From Lates calcarifer (Eukaryota; Chordata; Actinopteri; Centropomidae): DNA of 64,000 nucleotides. Shown piece after piece: positions 61,911 to 64,000 of the stretch (the first letter of the stretch is position 1; the number at the start of each line of letters is the position of its first letter). The DNA lies in the NCBI RefSeq assembly GCF_001640805.2, contig NC_066837.1, positions 28,272,789 to 28,336,788 of the forward strand, in the 5' to 3' direction. The translations under genes were made by a program, and so were the position numbers. The notes under the pieces are model-generated. The model was not told the DNA's origin and did not search any database. It worked only from the letters and a program-made list of their open reading frames with translations.

Positions 61911-64000
61911 AAGTCACTTCACGTAGAGTTGCACTACAAAAGTCTTACTGTACTTATTGATAAATCTATTTTGCATACGTAACCTCCTATATTAGTCTTT
62001 AACACATGCATATAACATTACAGTGGATAACAGTGATTAGCATATGTTATGTCAGGTAACAGTTTTAATAGGATGGTGATGTCAGTGGGACTTTATAATG
62101 AACAACTAATAGAATAACAAGCCTGCCCCGTTGATCTTGATGCATAATAATAGTCCTGGATGCCCCGTATTCAGTAAGCAGCAATAATTGCATTACCAAT
62201 CTGCTCATTAGCCAACTCACAGACTACCCTCACTCTCACTTTTTAAGTGTAAATGCATATTCAAATTAGAGCTACCGCTCCAGACAGCAAGAAGCCTTTA
62301 TCTAATGCTGTGGCATCCCTACCACGCTGTGTGCCTACTTTTCAAGGGGAAGATGATAGAGCCTATAATCTATCACAGAGAATACTAACCACTTTCCCCC
62401 AGCAGAGTTGAAGAGGTGAACTATTTTCCCCCAAAGGGATCTTTTCAGAAGGCTTTAATATGGATGAAAACATTCATCTTTTTTTGTGCTTGAGGATATT
62501 GAGGGTATTGATTTGGCAGAACTGAATGGACAGTCATACTGAGGATGCCCTCTAAAACTGGAGACATTTTCTGTACATTTTGGCTGCAGGGAGGATTACA
62601 TAGAATACTGAAGATATCAGTTTCATGACAAAGCTGGGTTAATTAAAGTATTGATGATTGGTTTTTATTAATGAGAATGTAGATAAGTGGGCCCCTCTCA
62701 GCATTTTATCATTTGATAAGGTGGAGGAGGGGTGGTATGGTATGACTTACTGTGTGTTAATTTTCAAAGTCAAAAACCCTGATTAGGCGTCCTTCCTATA
62801 ATTACTGGGGTTTCACTGCATTGGAACTGGCTGCTAAGTGGCTTTGAGTCCTGGCAGCTTTGAACTGTTTTGGTTATGCATGTGTGTGACAATGCACATG
62901 CAGGAGAAGCAACAAAAAAGAGCAAGCTAAGCCCTGGCCTAGACTGGAGTCAGATGGAATCTGTGCTGCTCATTAGTAGTATTTCTGTTCTTGAACAAAG
63001 GCGGAGACTAAAAATTATTGTAATTGATTTCTACACTGGCTCACCCAGCCTTCTTTTAATTAATAATTATATCAAATGAGCACTCAGCAAAAAACTAAGG
63101 CTGGAGGGTTATTTTTATATGTAGCATTCATTTATTACATTATTTTAATCCTTTTTTTCCATGTGTCTACTGACAACACAGCTAAACAAGCGACACAGAT
63201 ATATCTATCACTGCAGCACTGATAAACGAAGCAGAGAAAATGTGCTGCAGCTAAATGTCAGAGGAAGACATCAAAAAATACAAGCCAATTAGTGACTCTC
63301 TATTGATTTCCCTCTTTTCAGAGACAGACAAAGGCCTGGACACTTGTTCATGACTGTAATACTTCTGTTTTGCAGAGTAAAGTTTGCAAAACCATTTTTC
63401 TGCCTCTAAATTGCTTTGCCATTGTCAGCAGTATACAGCTCAATGGCATTATTTTTGAGATATACCTCATGTGGGCATGCAAAACATGCAGAGGTCTCAT
63501 TTTTTATGCTGCAGCAGAGGCACTGCTGAATGGTTATCATCAGACTTGTAAAAATGGCTACATGACTGATCATGGTGTCAGATTTCATACATAAAGATTT
63601 AAAATTTTGTACCTTAATGTATATATAATTATTACTGATTATGATTTTTTTTTTGTGTGTGTGTGTGTGTGTGTAGCTTCTTATTTACTAGTATAACAGA
63701 ACTGAACATTAATCAAAGGGAAGGCAATAAATGACATTGGAAACCAATCTTTAGTCTTGTTAATACAGCATGTAATATGTAATCAGTACAGTAAATATTC
63801 AGTTCACTCGCTTACCACTCATTGTGTCTAGCCATACAGATAGTGTAGGTTTAATATGCTATAGTTGGACGTATCCAGCTTAAAGATTTTTGCCATCTTA
63901 CCAGTTTCAAGTCAATGGAATTTTATCTGAGGTGCTCAAAGCATTAAGTTGTGTTTCATTTTAACTGGATCTACCTTCTGATGAAAAGGTAGTGCCAATG
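61911..64000. other. Upstream flank with a possible conserved block
   Basis: No exon recognised. The stretch at 62040-62480 is repeat-free, of balanced composition and rich in ATGCATAATAA and ATGCATATTCAAAT-like motifs, as many vertebrate enhancers are; this is a suspicion only. Confidence 0.4.
63654..63674. repeat. (GT)n microsatellite
   Basis: About ten GT units after a T-rich run. Confidence 0.9.

Overview
The window looks like nuclear DNA of a teleost fish, probably an acanthomorph. It is AT-rich, intron-poor in exons and rich in CA/TG microsatellites. It carries decayed hAT, Tc1/mariner and Ty3/gypsy elements and several dispersed repeats of teleost type. There are no bacterial-style operons; almost all short open reading frames are chance or lie inside repeats.

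The one convincing host gene is on the minus strand: the first coding exon of a SorCS-family VPS10-domain sorting receptor (30069-30785), best matched to sorcs3. It encodes a signal peptide, a basic propeptide with two possible furin sites, and the start of the VPS10 domain, ending at a canonical GTAAGT donor. The exon sits in a CpG-rich patch of about 30.1-31.0 kb, whose upstream part should hold the 5' leader and promoter. Everything below 30069 (to base 1) is therefore read as the start of a very long intron 1, and everything above about 31.1 kb as upstream flank. I found no second SorCS exon.

Intron 1 (1-30068) holds a 0.2-kb foldback MITE (1187-1393), a 2.1-kb hAT fossil with an 8-bp target duplication (4559-6667) carrying a nested dispersed repeat, a tRNA-derived SINE fragment (7665-7805), microsatellites, a perfect 12-bp-arm hairpin (28577-28605), and otherwise single-copy-looking noncoding DNA.

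The upstream flank (31.1-64 kb) contains a strong G-quadruplex motif (36168-36194). It also has a transposon cluster at 43.4-48.8 kb: a Ty3/gypsy element with long LTRs, polypurine tract and 4-bp target duplication, then a mariner relic, then a Tc1 relic. A foldback repeat lies at 58.7-59.0 kb, with further SINE-type copies at 52.1 and 61.2 kb. A dispersed repeat that I cannot classify recurs at least seven times across the window (10.1, 14.9, 32.8, 37.0, 39.2, 43.1 and 61.6 kb). The remaining flank has no recognisable exon; some blocks may be regulatory. No clearly new biological system was identified; the most informative items are the exon, the dated or datable transposon fossils and the unclassified repeat family.
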